NCBI GenBank assembly: GCA_029449235.1
Contig: JANATG010000017.1
Location: 1,318,001-1,382,000, forward strand
From: Linnemannia schmuckeri
Taxonomy: Eukaryota > Mortierellomycota > Mortierellomycetes > Mortierellales > Mortierellaceae
Length of the DNA stretch: 64,000 nucleotides
Direction of reading: 5' to 3'
The first letter of the stretch is position 1. Every line of letters starts with the position of its first letter. The notes under the pieces were generated by a model, which saw only the letters and a program-made list of their open reading frames with translations, did no database searches and was not told the DNA's origin. Below are positions 39,858 through 50,209 of this stretch, piece by piece. A program made the position numbers and the translations under genes.

Positions 39858-41723
39858 GTAGGTGGTCGACTACAACATTTTCTACCAGAGTGGCGCCGAC
39901 TAACAGACGACCACTGGGTGCTCGACGTGATTGGGGCAGGCTATCAGATTCCCTTTCACACAACCCCACCAACAACCAACCTCCAACGACACCAGACCTC
40001 AGTGTCCATGGAGGACGAGAAGGCGATCGAGGAGGAGATCGTCGCCTTACTCGACAAACAAGCCATCGAGCCCGCTACGGCAGCTGGTTTCCGCAGCCGC
40101 CTATTCACCATAGTCAAGAAGACAGGCGACCTCCGCCCCGTACTCAACCTTCGCCCCCTCAACCAGTACGTGGAGCAGGAATCGTTCAAAATGGAGACAA
40201 CAAAGACGGTATGCTCCATGATTCTCAAAAACGACTTTTTGACCTCGATCGACCTGAAAGATGCCTTTCTTCATGTACCCATCTCACCAACCCACAGGAA
40301 GTATCTTCAGTTCCAATGGAAGGGCAAGATATACCAGTTTCGGACCCTGCCCTTTGGTCTCTCACTCTCCCCTCTGGTTTTCACCAAGATTCTCCGTCCT
40401 CTTCTTCGATGGGCGCGACGCAAAGGGATTCGACTCAGCGCGTACTTGGACGATCTGCTTATCATGGCACGGACAGTAGAGCAGTCTCGCAGGAACACTC
40501 AACTGGTGCGAGAGAAGCTGATGGCACTCGGGTTCATCATCAACGAGAAGAAGTCATCGCTGGAACCATCCCAGACCCTGGATCATCTCGGCTTTACGTT
40601 CGATACCCGCAAGATGATACTTTCTGTCCCCAAGTCCAAGCTTCGGGATCTGCGCCGCGAGGCGACCAAAATGAGGAACAAGGGCCATACGACTCTGAAG
40701 AACCTGACCTCATTCGTCGGAAAAGCCATGGCCACCACGCTTGCCGTATTTCCGGCTCGTCTAATGACACGCAGCCTTCTCTCCCTCAAGAACTCAGCCC
40801 TACGTCGCCCAGGAGCTCAATGGACGGACACAGTGATACTGACAGCCGAGGCAGAGGACAACCTCAACTGGTGGATTCACAGCCTCAGAGACTGGAACGG
40901 CAACACTTGGATTCAGTCACCACCAGAGATGGACATATACACGGATGCCTCGGATCACGGCTGGGGTATAGTGATCGGCAACAGGAGCTGGAGCGGGGTT
41001 TGGTCACCAGAGGAAGCCAAACTCCACATCAACTGGAAAGAGATCCAGGCAGTCTTTTTTGCAGTCACCCTTCCTCAAGTTCAGGGCAAAATGGTGAACG
41101 TTATCATCGACAACACCAGCACACTCTCCTACATCAACAAGTTTGGCGGCACGAGATCACCACCACTGATGGAGGCAGCGGACAGAGTATGGCGACATTG
41201 TCTGGCGACAGGAACGAGGCTGCAGACGACCTACGTTCCTTCAATCTTCAACCCTGCAGACTCGCCATCCAGGAGATTGCAACAACAACTAGAGTGGAGT
41301 CTCGATCCTCTCTTCTTTCAACACCTCAACTGGACATGGGGCCCTCACCACGTCGATCTCTTCGCATCGCCAGTCAACACTCAGCTCCCTCAATTCTTCT
41401 CTTGGCGCCCTCATCCGATGTCGATGGCAGCAGACGCATTTCGCCACAGCTGGAAACGACTAGGCAACCTTTACGTATGCCCACCATGGAACCTCATTGC
41501 ACAAGTGCTGCAACGTCTCAGACAGGAGAAGCTGGAGGCATCTCTGATCGCCCCATTCTGGCCATCAGCAGCTTGGTATCCACTTTTGCAGGAGATGTCG
41601 ATCTGTCCACCCATACCGATCCCAAGGTCCAGCGTGCTGCCTCCCCCAGGAAGCGCAAGTCACCTCCTTCTCAAGAATCCCCACTGGCACTTAGGGGCCT
41701 GGAGGGTAAGCGGGCACGTTTAA
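39858..41723 (+). CDS. DIRS-1 reverse transcriptase-RNase H
   Basis: The frame begins without an ATG at VGGRLQHFLPEWRRLTDDHW, which is conserved in the second DIRS copy, so expression by frameshift from gag or reinitiation is likely; the first ATG is at 40008. RT motifs, numbered from the codon at 39918: KKTGDLRPVLNLRPLN, FLTSIDLKDAFLHV (Asp112), LPFGLSLSPLVFTK and the YLDD box at 176-179. RNase H starts at DIYTDASDHGWG (Asp343), then NVIIDNTSTLSYINK. The end (HHVDLFASPVNTQLPQFFSW, LYVCPPWNLIAQVL) is the usual DIRS RNase H C-terminus. Confidence 0.92.
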   Translation, partial: VGGRLQHFLPEWRRLTDDHWVLDVIGAGYQIPFHTTPPTTNLQRHQTSVSMEDEKAIEEEIVALLDKQAIEPATAAGFRSRLFTIVKKTGDLRPVLNLRPLNQYVEQESFKMETTKTVCSMILKNDFLTSIDLKDAFLHVPISPTHRKYLQFQWKGKIYQFRTLPFGLSLSPLVFTKILRPLLRWARRKGIRLSAYLDDLLIMARTVEQSRRNTQLVREKLMALGFIINEKKSSLEPSQTLDHLGFTFDTRKMILSVPKSKLRDLRREATKMRNKGHTTLKNLTSFVGKAMATTLAVFPARLMTRSLLSLKNSALRRPGAQWTDTVILTAEAEDNLNWWIHSLRDWNGNTWIQSPPEMDIYTDASDHGWGIVIGNRSWSGVWSPEEAKLHINWKEIQAVFFAVTLPQVQGKMVNVIIDNTSTLSYINKFGGTRSPPLMEAADRVWRHCLATGTRLQTTYVPSIFNPADSPSRRLQQQLEWSLDPLFFQHLNWTWGPHHVDLFASPVNTQLPQFFSWRPHPMSMAADAFRHSWKRLGNLYVCPPWNLIAQVLQRLRQEKLEASLIAPFWPSAAWYPLLQEMSICPPIPIPRSSVLPPPGSASHLLLKNPHWHLGAWRVSGHV

Positions 41724-42718
41724 TTCGCGAGGGTGTCTCAGAAGAGGCCATTGCCTTTATCAATAGTAACAACGCCACAGTCAAGACCAGTCAGCGATAC
41801 GAACCTGCTCAGAAGGAGTTTTTACAGTGGGCTCAAGATGGCTCATTTGAGCAAGGCATCAATCCTGCAGTTGTGGTCGTCAATTGGCTGTATCACACCA
41901 TGGCCACCAAGAACCTACAGTGGTCTTCCGTTCTCGCCCGCAAGGCAGCCATTCTTGCCCTCTTTCACGATCCGGAGATTGTGACCAGAGATCCTATCTT
42001 CAAGGCCTTTCTCGCAGCAGGACATGGCCTTGGTATTGTTGACACCAAGCATGAGATCTATTCGATCGATCCAGTCCTTGCCTTCTTCAGGTCCAGACCA
42101 GACAATCACACCCTCCCAATGGTGGATCTTGCCAGGAAGCTGTCTTGGTTGCTGGGTGTTTGTGGGTTCATGCGCCCTGACGATATCTTTTGCACGGATG
42201 TGGCCAAGTCGGGAGTTGTGGGCGACAAGCTGCAACTGGCGGTCGTCTTTCCCAAGGAGAAACGCGGCAAGCAACGTATTATTAAGTACGTGCACCTCAG
42301 TCGTCATCAAGATCTGGCGATCTGTCCAGTTCACGCCTATACCGTCTACCGGTCTCGCACCACGTCAATGGATGTTGCCATACCTCACCCAAAGGACAAG
42401 ACCCACTCCATCGTCCCTCTCCTTCGTCATTCCAATCGTCCCTCTGATCCTATCGCGTCCACAACCATTAGCGTGTACATGAACACCATCTCTCGTCTCT
42501 TCGTACCTAAGGGCACAAGACCTCCCAAACTTCGCGCGCTGGGTTCCACTTTGGCTGCAATGGCAGGAGTCCCCATTCCGGACATTATGGTCCAAGGCAA
42601 CTGGTCATCTCCCAAGATTTTCGAGAAGCACTACCGTCTCTCCAGTGTTATCTCGAACAATCTGTCTGTTTCCACGTTAGGGATCCCTCTGGAGCCACAT
42701 ATGGACATGGCACCGTAG
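41486..42718 (+). CDS. DIRS-1 tyrosine recombinase
   Basis: Overlaps the RT-RH end in another frame; the start at 41486 (or 41477) is a guess, since the frame stays open far upstream. The catalytic domain covers about 41700-42700. N-terminal SAM-like part: VKTSQRYEPAQKEFLQWAQD. Box I Arg in LLGVCGFMRPDDI. The box II region PPKLRALGSTLAAMAGVPIP has the Arg but Lys instead of the usual His before it. GNWSSPKIFEKHY gives Trp in the second His position and the nucleophile Tyr. It would join the circular cDNA to the target. Confidence 0.88.
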   Translation: MEPHCTSAATSQTGEAGGISDRPILAISSLVSTFAGDVDLSTHTDPKVQRAASPRKRKSPPSQESPLALRGLEGKRARLIREGVSEEAIAFINSNNATVKTSQRYEPAQKEFLQWAQDGSFEQGINPAVVVVNWLYHTMATKNLQWSSVLARKAAILALFHDPEIVTRDPIFKAFLAAGHGLGIVDTKHEIYSIDPVLAFFRSRPDNHTLPMVDLARKLSWLLGVCGFMRPDDIFCTDVAKSGVVGDKLQLAVVFPKEKRGKQRIIKYVHLSRHQDLAICPVHAYTVYRSRTTSMDVAIPHPKDKTHSIVPLLRHSNRPSDPIASTTISVYMNTISRLFVPKGTRPPKLRALGSTLAAMAGVPIPDIMVQGNWSSPKIFEKHYRLSSVISNNLSVSTLGIPLEPHMDMAP

Positions 42719-42785
42719 ACAATGATCCACAAGTGTCCTACAGAGGACGGACTACTTGCATTGTCATAGGTGCCATGGACATATG
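42698..42785 (+). repeat. DIRS-1 internal complementary region
   Basis: 42698-42727 is the reverse complement of the left element end (38742-38771). 42723-42785 is the perfect reverse complement of the right end (42910-42971). The two halves meet at GACAATGATCCAC, which represents the junction of the circle. Confidence 0.9.
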
Positions 42786-42810
42786 TCCCACCCTCTCCAC
42801 CCTTTGCTGC

Positions 42811-42926
42811 CGAAAAAAGAAGTGAGGAGCATTTTCCGGTGGAGGGATCCATAGCCTTTTATTTTTTCTAGTTAGTTTTCGTCGGTTCAAAAAATAAAAT
42901 GAAGACACACATATGTCCATGGCACC
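42811..42926 (-). repeat. DIRS-1 right inverted terminal repeat
   Basis: Reverse complement of 38752-38867 with very few differences; it is followed by the right-end extension to 42971. Confidence 0.9.
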
Positions 42927-42999
42927 TATGACAATGCAAGTAGTCCGTCCTCTGTAGGACACTTGTGGATCAGAAAATTAGACAACCCAATCAATTCAT

Positions 43000-45980
43000 A
43001 AGTGCTTTTTTCTACTACATCTACTACATTAAAATCAAACGTTCAACTGTCAGCTGACTTTCCGTGACTTAGTTCTCTTCAATTGTTAACAAAGACAACC
43101 TTCTAAGGGCATGTTCACCTTCTTGAACAATACTCAGGTATGCAAGGTTGACAAAGAAGCAAATGACAAGGGAGGTTTCTACATTTTTGGGATTTCGTAA
43201 GTTTACATTTTTCCTCTGCAAAAAAAAAAAAAAAATAGAGTTTTGAGCTTATTTTTGATTTCTCTCCCCCCTTTTCTGCAATAGCGAAAAACTGTTAAAC
43301 GGGAGGGTGAAGAGGGAGGCTATTTCTTTTCTTCCTCTTCTCTTTGTCACTGACCCTTTTCTTCCCCTTCTCTTTGCTATTGACCCTTTTTTTTCTTTTC
43401 CTTTTACCCTATATTCTACGCTTGCCCCTCTTTTGCAATTATTTTATACCTGTTTCTCTCAATGGCATCTCCCTCCCCTTTCACTTTGACCGGCTTGCAA
43501 GTGTAAGGACTTTTATTCTTGCCACTCTCCTGATCTTGCTTAAAACGCATTCCTGGAGGCTGAGTATGCGAGATACGAGGGGGTGGTACAGTCCGCTTGA
43601 TTGGCAAGACTGTCGCGGTCATTTCCCAGTCTCCCTGTGGTTCTCACATGTATATTCTGCGTCACTTGGAGTTTATATCGAATGAAGGTCGTTACGGCCC
43701 TGACGAGGGTTTTGTCAATAAGCCCACAATCAATGCTGCCGTTAACGAGTACTTGGGATCACCACAAGTATGGAATGATGATAATAATGTGTTTATTCAA
43801 GGACAAGATGCCAGCGCCCCCAAGCATGGCCTTCTGCAAGCCCTGTATGGCCGTTGGGAGCGTTTGCGATCTGGTAAGAGCTCTTCGAGTCACTCAGAAA
43901 AGTATGGAGAGAGGGAAGGAGGGAAGGAGGGAAGGAAGGAAAGGGGGAAGGAGGGAAGAAGTGAGTAAGAGTACAGAAGTGAGAGAGGTGATACATCCAC
44001 CTTTGATGATCGAAAGGCAACTGCGGAAAGAAATGTCGAGAGGGGTGGATACAACAACAACGACAACGATGCTCAATTGCATGCAAGACAATGGCCAAAC
44101 CCACATTCGCACAAACTAATAGGAGAAAAACAATAAAAGACGAGGGTGAAGAAGCAGAGATGTGCAAAGTACGCAACGTACCTTGACTCAACTGATACCC
44201 TCCACACATCTCCAAATCAGTCATCCCCAAAATCTCTTTTCCTTCTCTTTGTTGACTGCCGTCTGGACAATGGTGACACTTGGGATTGGCGAATGAAAAG
44301 GCGTGAGGGGTTGGAAGAATATAAAAGGATCAGCAAGACTGTTGTCTCTGTATATAAAGCAGCTGCTTTTGGTTGTACTCCAGCAGAAGCAAACACACAA
44401 TGAGCGTAAGATTATAAATCATACCCCATCCCCGATCATTATCCCCGGACTTCACTTGGTCAAAGAAGAGGAGATTATCATTTTTGGCAAACACGCCTGC
44501 TCATCTTTCAAATTTTTACTCGCGGAGATCTGACAAACAAAAAGAGCCGAATTTACTATAGAGCCGGTGACCCTGACTCACTTTCAGCGAAATAGAAAAT
44601 CAATCAATCAAGAAAAATATGAGTGATAACAAAAATAATGAGGACGTTCTTTGAGTACGGCACTAAACCAAGTATTATCTTCGGGAAACAACTAATGCGG
44701 CACAAAAGAAAAAGGAGGTGAGTGTGAAAGCGAAGGTTTAAAACACGAAAAAAGAGAGCAGAGAAAAACACAAAAAATGAATAAGGTTCTCTATGAAAGC
44801 ATGCACAGGACCTTCGCATTTTGGAAGGAGAGTGTTTGTATCACCTTCGTCTTTACCCGCATCATTGTTCTTTGTACTCTCCTTTCGCTTTTTTTTTTGG
44901 TTCATTTTTCACGATCACTCCTCTTTTTCCATTCGCTACAGAGGGTTTTCTTTTTGCGCCAAGAGAATAGAGGGGTAGGGGTACAACACAAAGACAAGAG
45001 TAGGATGAACAGCAAGTCAACTGAATTGCTCCCCTTGACCTGCACATAATGTCTTGCTCTCTCTTCGGAACAGAAATACAATTGCGCACATCTACTATGG
45101 TCAGATCTATATTAGCATTGATTCTTTTTTCCATCTTAACGGATCGAATCTTCACGAATCAAGGTTTCATGATGGTCAAAAAACGAAGCTGTGGTTGCTC
45201 TAACGTTCTTGACTTTACACAGACGAATGACGATTTTTTGAGCAAGAACAAAGTGGTGTGATTCGACACAGCACACAGCTCTCGCGTCTAGATGACAGAA
45301 TTTTTTTTTTGGTAGAATAGGAGATTTTTATTGTGGCTTAATCAGCCTTGATCCGGTTATTTTGAGCAATGGTCTTGCTGATATCACCTACTATGGTCTG
45401 GATAATGTCGTTACTCGATTGTGTGTGTTGGTGAAAAAGACAGACGGTGTTGGCTGTTGAGAACCCGATAAGGCAGCAGGCCAGTCCAGATGACAGAAAA
45501 GACACAGCATAAAGGGATGAGATAAAAATATATTAAGAGGTAAATGAGGCTACAGAAGGACTATCCTCTAGGCAAAGCATTCTTTTTCACAGACCCACAC
45601 GCTGGCTTATCATCACTTCCCTCCCTCTCGACCCATCGCTTTCATATTCCTTCTCGGTCCTTCCTTTCATGCGTTTCATAAGAGGCAAGCAATCATTGCT
45701 CATACCCAATATCTTAGTAAACTGTGCGTGAAAATTAGGAAGAAGCCTCACGGCCATCCAACTCCAAATGAAGCAATGTAAGGCACTGTATATGATCAGC
45801 ATAACTTAAGAAAGTATTACACGGATGCATACTGAGGCAAAGGGACAACAAAAGCAGCAGTCATTTGTAAATGGCAAATCCAAGAGGAGGGCATATGTGT
45901 GGTCATGAATTGCAAGAAAAAACATGGTACATGCAAGGCAGAACTGAGCAAAGAAAGGAGGGGGTCAGTCTATGTGACTT
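43000..45980. other. Mostly non-coding; two weak coding-like frames
   Basis: 43260-43480 is pyrimidine-rich. A frame at 43645-43910 on plus (MYILRHLEFISNEGRYGPDE, then QVWNDDNNVFIQGQDASAPK) has protein-like composition, then runs into a GGGA/GGAA microsatellite (43915-43965). I do not recognise it. A 54-codon frame at 45097 (MVRSILALILFSILTDRIFT) starts with a signal-like segment. Neither is called as a gene. Confidence 0.3.
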
Positions 45981-45984
45981 AATG

Positions 45985-46440
45985 AGAAGGTTGATCGTGG
46001 CTCTGCCACAAGCATTCTCCTCGAAGCGATTAAATAAGAAGGAGATTGACTACGGCAGCGCCGTAGTCAGTCGCTTTCGTTTACTCATAAAAAAGTTATA
46101 ACTTACAGTAGAGTCTGCCCTGTTAAAATGAAAGGGGAGAGCTTGGCTATCTCCAGTGCCGTTCGAGAAAATGCTCTATTGCCATGGACAGAGAATCAAC
46201 ACTGTCTTTCGCGTTCTCAGTATTGAAAAGAAATAGCCGCGGCGTTTTCTAATCATGATTCTCCTTGAAGCAAGTTAATGAAAGGTGATTGACTATGGCA
46301 ACACTGTAGCCAGTCTCTTTCCTCTCACTTCGAAAATTTGAGCATTGACAGTGGACCTATTCCCTGTTAAAATAAGAAAAAGAGGGGAAAACCCTCCATC
46401 GCCTATGTTGCGATACAAAAACTCTTCATGGCAAAACAGA
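45985..46440 (+). repeat. Diverged direct repeat (two units of about 200 bp) with palindrome
   Basis: 45985-46200 and 46240-46440 share CATTCTCCTCGAAGC / GATTCTCCTTGAAGC, GGAGATTGACTACGGCA / AGGTGATTGACTATGGCA, and CCCTGTTAAAAT in the same order. The first unit contains GACTACGGCAGCGCCGTAGT plus C (46049-46069), a 9-bp stem with a 3-nt loop that has decayed in the second unit. Confidence 0.6.
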
Positions 46441-47100
46441 TTCTTCTACTAACAAGAAATCCCAATGGCCGCGGCTACGCCGCGACACGCTTAGCAATCT
46501 ATTAAAAAACAACCATCCTTTTCTTTCACGAATGTCCTTAACTAACCACCCTCGACGAAGTGGTCCGCATCATCCCCTTATCATTTGCCATTTCCAAATT
46601 TTCCAAATTTTTTTGTACTCTCAAACCATTCCAGTTAGTTAATCTTTGTGTGGTTGTTATGTGCAATGAAAAATAAGATGCGCTATCTTCATTTATTGTA
46701 GTAAATGCGAAAATCCAGAAAACTAAGCGAGAGTGAAAAGAAAAAAGAAGAGAAATAACTCTGTTGGGACACCAGATCTGTCACTCATCATCTTTTGCTC
46801 CGCCAGGGACAACACCCGCATCATCAGAGTTCACTCTTCCAACACACGTCCCATGGGGAAGATACTACCAGCAATCAGACTTAAAAGATGTTTGTACCCA
46901 AGAAGAGAGGCTGTAACAAGGCGAGAGGACGAGGGGACGAGGAACGATCATAGTGAACTTATGTTTAATCAAATGAGTTATGAACTACGAAACTATCTAG
47001 GAGCTGTTATTGTATTTATATGTGTGCTAAGGTTAAGTAGTTTTCTAGGAGTTTCTCTCTCTAAGGTTAAAAAACTTGGCGTGTTCTGCTTAGGGACTAA
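46440..47100. other. Intergenic, nothing recognised
   Basis: A 126-codon frame at 46733 lacks any domain or supporting context. Confidence 0.3.
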
Positions 47101-47102
47101 CT

Positions 47103-47210
47103 CGGAAATGTAACGGTCAACTCAGGAATTGAACCCATACACCTGCTTCTGCACGGGATATCTGTAATATTACGTTTTAGTTAAGGCGTCGCTACCGCTG
47201 CCTAGCCACC
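47103..47210 (-). tRNA. tRNA-like sequence, possibly a pseudogene
   Basis: On the minus strand GGTGGCTAGGCAGCGGTAGC resembles a D-arm/A-box, and GGGTTCAATTCCTGAGTTGA with CC resembles a T-arm and 3' acceptor strand. The spacing of about 70 nt between them leaves room for an anticodon arm with intron or a long variable arm. The T-stem and acceptor stem pair imperfectly, so a functional tRNA is doubtful and I do not assign an anticodon. Confidence 0.3.
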
Positions 47211-47334
47211 ACCTTATTTTGCAACAATCTCAATACACTCCCAGTATGGATTATCCACACGCCCGTTTCCCATACCACCGGTGAGCTCAAGTAAGTCCAG
47301 GCCCTTTCTCAAGTTTTTTTTAATAAGCATTTTC

Positions 47335-47385
47335 TCTCTTTCTTTCTTTCTCTCTTTCTCTCTTTCTCTCTCCCTCTTTCTTTTT
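47335..47385 (+). repeat. CT/TTTC microsatellite
   Basis: Run of TCTTTCTTTCTTTCTCTC units. Confidence 0.8.
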
Positions 47386-47917
47386 TGTTGTTGTTGCCAG
47401 CCCTCCCACTCTTTGCACTCTCTTTACGCCCTCTCGTATTCTTCTCACTCACCAACCCAAGCAGGAGCCCTTCTTATCCTCAGGCAGAATAAGCATCTCT
47501 TTTTCCTTTCACTCCAGCATGGTGGCACAACAGGTGCAATAACTGCAACACCCTCCTCCTTTTATTGGTTAAACCCAATCTGACCTAAATCCCTTTCTTT
47601 GACTTCCTTTCATATCTGAGATTGGTTACACGAAGAAAAAAAAGACCTATTCCTCTCTAAGCCGTTCATTGATTTGTCCCCAGGCTAATCTTTCACACAC
47701 AGGCCTTCTCTGAGAGCAGAACTGATCTTGGGTCCATAGGCAAGAACGACGTCAGCGGTGATATGGTCGAAGATGTCATCCTCGACTAAAACGAGTTATA
47801 CTTTATTCAACTCTTTCAGTTTGTTCTCCACCTTTCTTAGTCTTACGTAAATCAAAAGCAAGACTATAAATACAGAAATATTGTAAAGTAAGAATGAAAT
47901 AAAACTTGGATCCATGC

Positions 47918-48001
47918 TTGGACTTGAGGACGGGGCGAGAAAGCTGGGTCAAGAGCAATGTGTTTGGGCTTGAGGACAAGGCGAGAAAGCTGGATCAAGA
48001 G
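47918..48001 (+). repeat. Two-unit tandem repeat, period about 46 bp
   Basis: TTGGACTTGAGGACGGGGCG with AGAAAGCTGGGTCAAGAG, then TTGGGCTTGAGGACAAGGCG with AGAAAGCTGGATCAAGAG. Confidence 0.75.
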
Positions 48002-49060
48002 GAAAGATAAAGTGACATTCAAGTTACTTGATAAGGGACAAACCAGATGGGGACTCGGGTATATATACTATTTGGTACGGCAGAGCTAAAAAAATTCTGG
48101 AGGGAGTCTGGCCATTCCTAGAGTCGACCGATCATTTTTTAAAGTATAAATGTACATAGATAGTCTGGTCACATCGAGCAGATGGATTAAAGTTGTATCA
48201 GTGACAAGGATGTAGGCAGCTCTGGGAACAAGTCAGTGCTGTAACATCATAGCTGGGAATAGAGTGGAGCGAGGATTGAGTGCAAGGATAGGAATATCTT
48301 TCGAAGTATGATTGTCTAGAGTCTAGAGAGACTCATGTAAGGATTAAGTTACCCACTTTACATTCAGGGGGAGACAAACTTAAAGAGCAATTAACATATA
48401 TTTCTCACGCGCTAGCAAAAAATATCGGCGCACCTATGACAGTGGTATAGAATGAAGGCCCCGTGCTTTCTCCATCCCGAATTGCATATGATGTATAAGA
48501 AAGTCCAATCGTGCAGAGCAAACTATAACAACACAACTCTATTTCGTATTTGAGAGCTGTACACCAGAGTCATGAGAATTCCGAGAATTCCATACCAAAG
48601 CTCTATTTCCTCGGCTCCTGCTCTTCTTGGAAACTATAAATTAGATTCTATTGGTGGACTCATGTTGCTCACATGCATGGGGAGTGAGGAAGGTGTTTCA
48701 TTGGCCAAACCTATTTTGACCTTTTCTGTAATGTTTTTTTGGGTGCGTTGATGACCGCTTTTAAGGATAGATGTAGATAGATAGTCAACCTACGTCACAA
48801 CATGGATTTGACTTTATTCAAACCCTTTAACTATAGTGCTTCAAATTAGTGTTCAAATAGTATCATCAGCAGAGTTTATTTTTCATTTTCTTCCTTTCTT
48901 ATTAATTCTAGCGTAAATTTTTTCTGCTTTACCTCTATTCTTCTACAATACTCTTGTCTTTTTAAAAATAAATAGTGATTCTCTGAAAGAAAGAAAGAAA
49001 GAAAGCATAAAAAAGTCAAAGGTGCATTTGAACACTAATATAAAAAATATAGATATTCTT
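48002..49060. other. Intergenic with AAAG microsatellite
   Basis: No gene. GAAAGAAAGAAAGAAAGAAA at 48986-49006. A partial R2 word (ACTCTATTTCGTAT) at 48537. Confidence 0.4.
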
Positions 49061-49260
49061 TGCATATATTATTCTTCCTTGACAAGGACTCTACATGTGT
49101 GTATCATTCTTTTATTAGGACCGTGACTTCCGAAAAAAAAAATGAAATAAACAAATGTGAAACAAAACAAACTACCAAAAGGGGGACTCTAGACGATCTT
49201 GATCTCTATCATTCTTTTTCACGGCCGGAATACTCTCCCCGAATCTCTGAACGATCTTCC

Positions 49261-50168
49261 CCCATGTCCCGTGCACCCAATTCTACGACCCCTGAAGTCG
49301 ATATCGACATTCATGCGACCCTTCGCCTTATGCAGGAGCAAATGTAGCAACAGTAAGCCTTTAAGCGGCAACAGCAAGCCAGGATTCAACAACTGGAAGC
49401 CGAATCCAGCGAGCAGGACGGCAAGGTGGTCTACAAGAACCCTCGAGCGATCACTCTCAAGCTCTACCAAGATCTCCTCGAGGTTTACCCTGCCATTGGC
49501 GAGCCCAAGTTCTTCGACACGGAGCTACCCAAGAACCATGATGTTTTCAACTGAAACGACTATCACTACACCGAGGGTATGGATTACAAACCTCCCCCGG
49601 TTCTGCAACACTCAGAGGTATCTCTCTCAGGCCCTACTAAGCGACACGAAAGTGATTTGGCAACAATCCAAGGATATTTGGCACACACGACCCGGTTCTA
49701 TGACCCTTGCGCCCATGAAATCATCAGCCCAAGAGAAAACGCCCCGCCACTCGAGCAACGCATGCTCGGTTTTCTCAACACGGTGCGCATCTCCGCATCC
49801 CACGACGCTTCCAGGATCAGTCGGACGCGAGAGAACCTTTATCTCAATGAGCTCGGCATCAAGCATGGCAACGACAAGGAGGAATCCCTCCTACTTTGGA
49901 CTCACTCTCTGCCAAAAAAGCAGCGGCGGACCTGGCTCGGAAGACCTACAAGAAGTATGAACCTCCAAAGGACAAGACCAAGAAGCCTGACAACAAGTCT
50001 AACCAAGACAAGGCAGGAACAAACGACAAACTCAAGGACCAACAGTCGAGCAAGTCGTATTCCAAGGACAAGTCAGGATATAAATCCGATAACGGCAAGT
50101 CGGGCTACAAGTCGGATGACGGCAAGGCTAGCGGCAAGCATCGGTACAAGTCTGGTGGTGGATCCTGA
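49261..50168 (+). pseudogene. DIRS-2 gag pseudogene
   Basis: MSRAPNSTTPEVDIDIHATL, then a TAG at 49345. The same frame resumes as LEAESSEQDGKVVYKNPRAI, EPKFFDTELPKNHDVF, a TGA, and MDYKPPPVLQHSEVSLSGPT. It then shifts near 49890 to a Lys/Ser/Gly-rich tail (AADLARKTYKKYEPPKDKTK, KSGYKSDNGKSGYKSDDGK) ending at 50168. The tail is probably an RNA-binding segment replacing the RGG region of DIRS-1. Confidence 0.7.
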
Positions 50169-50209
50169 CAAGAAAAGATCAGACCAGGGAAACGACGGAG
50201 AGAAGTCGG

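Larger units (their letters stand above)
38742..42971 (+). mobile_element. DIRS-type tyrosine-recombinase retrotransposon (DIRS-1), nearly intact
   Basis: About 4.23 kb with gag, RT-RNase H and tyrosine recombinase in three frames. It has inverted terminal repeats (38752-38867 and 42811-42926) and an internal complementary region (42698-42785) made of the reverse complements of both outer ends joined together. The ICR half at 42723-42785 pairs perfectly with the right end 42910-42971. This is the hallmark DIRS arrangement used to form a circular intermediate that the recombinase inserts without target-site duplication. Confidence 0.92.

Noticed and set aside
39239..41485. A very long plus-strand frame continuing upstream of the DIRS-1 recombinase (1159 codons in all)
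   Set aside because: This part overlaps gag and RT-RNase H in another frame and is Ser/Arg/Pro/Gln-rich shadow sequence; only the part from about 41486 resembles a recombinase.
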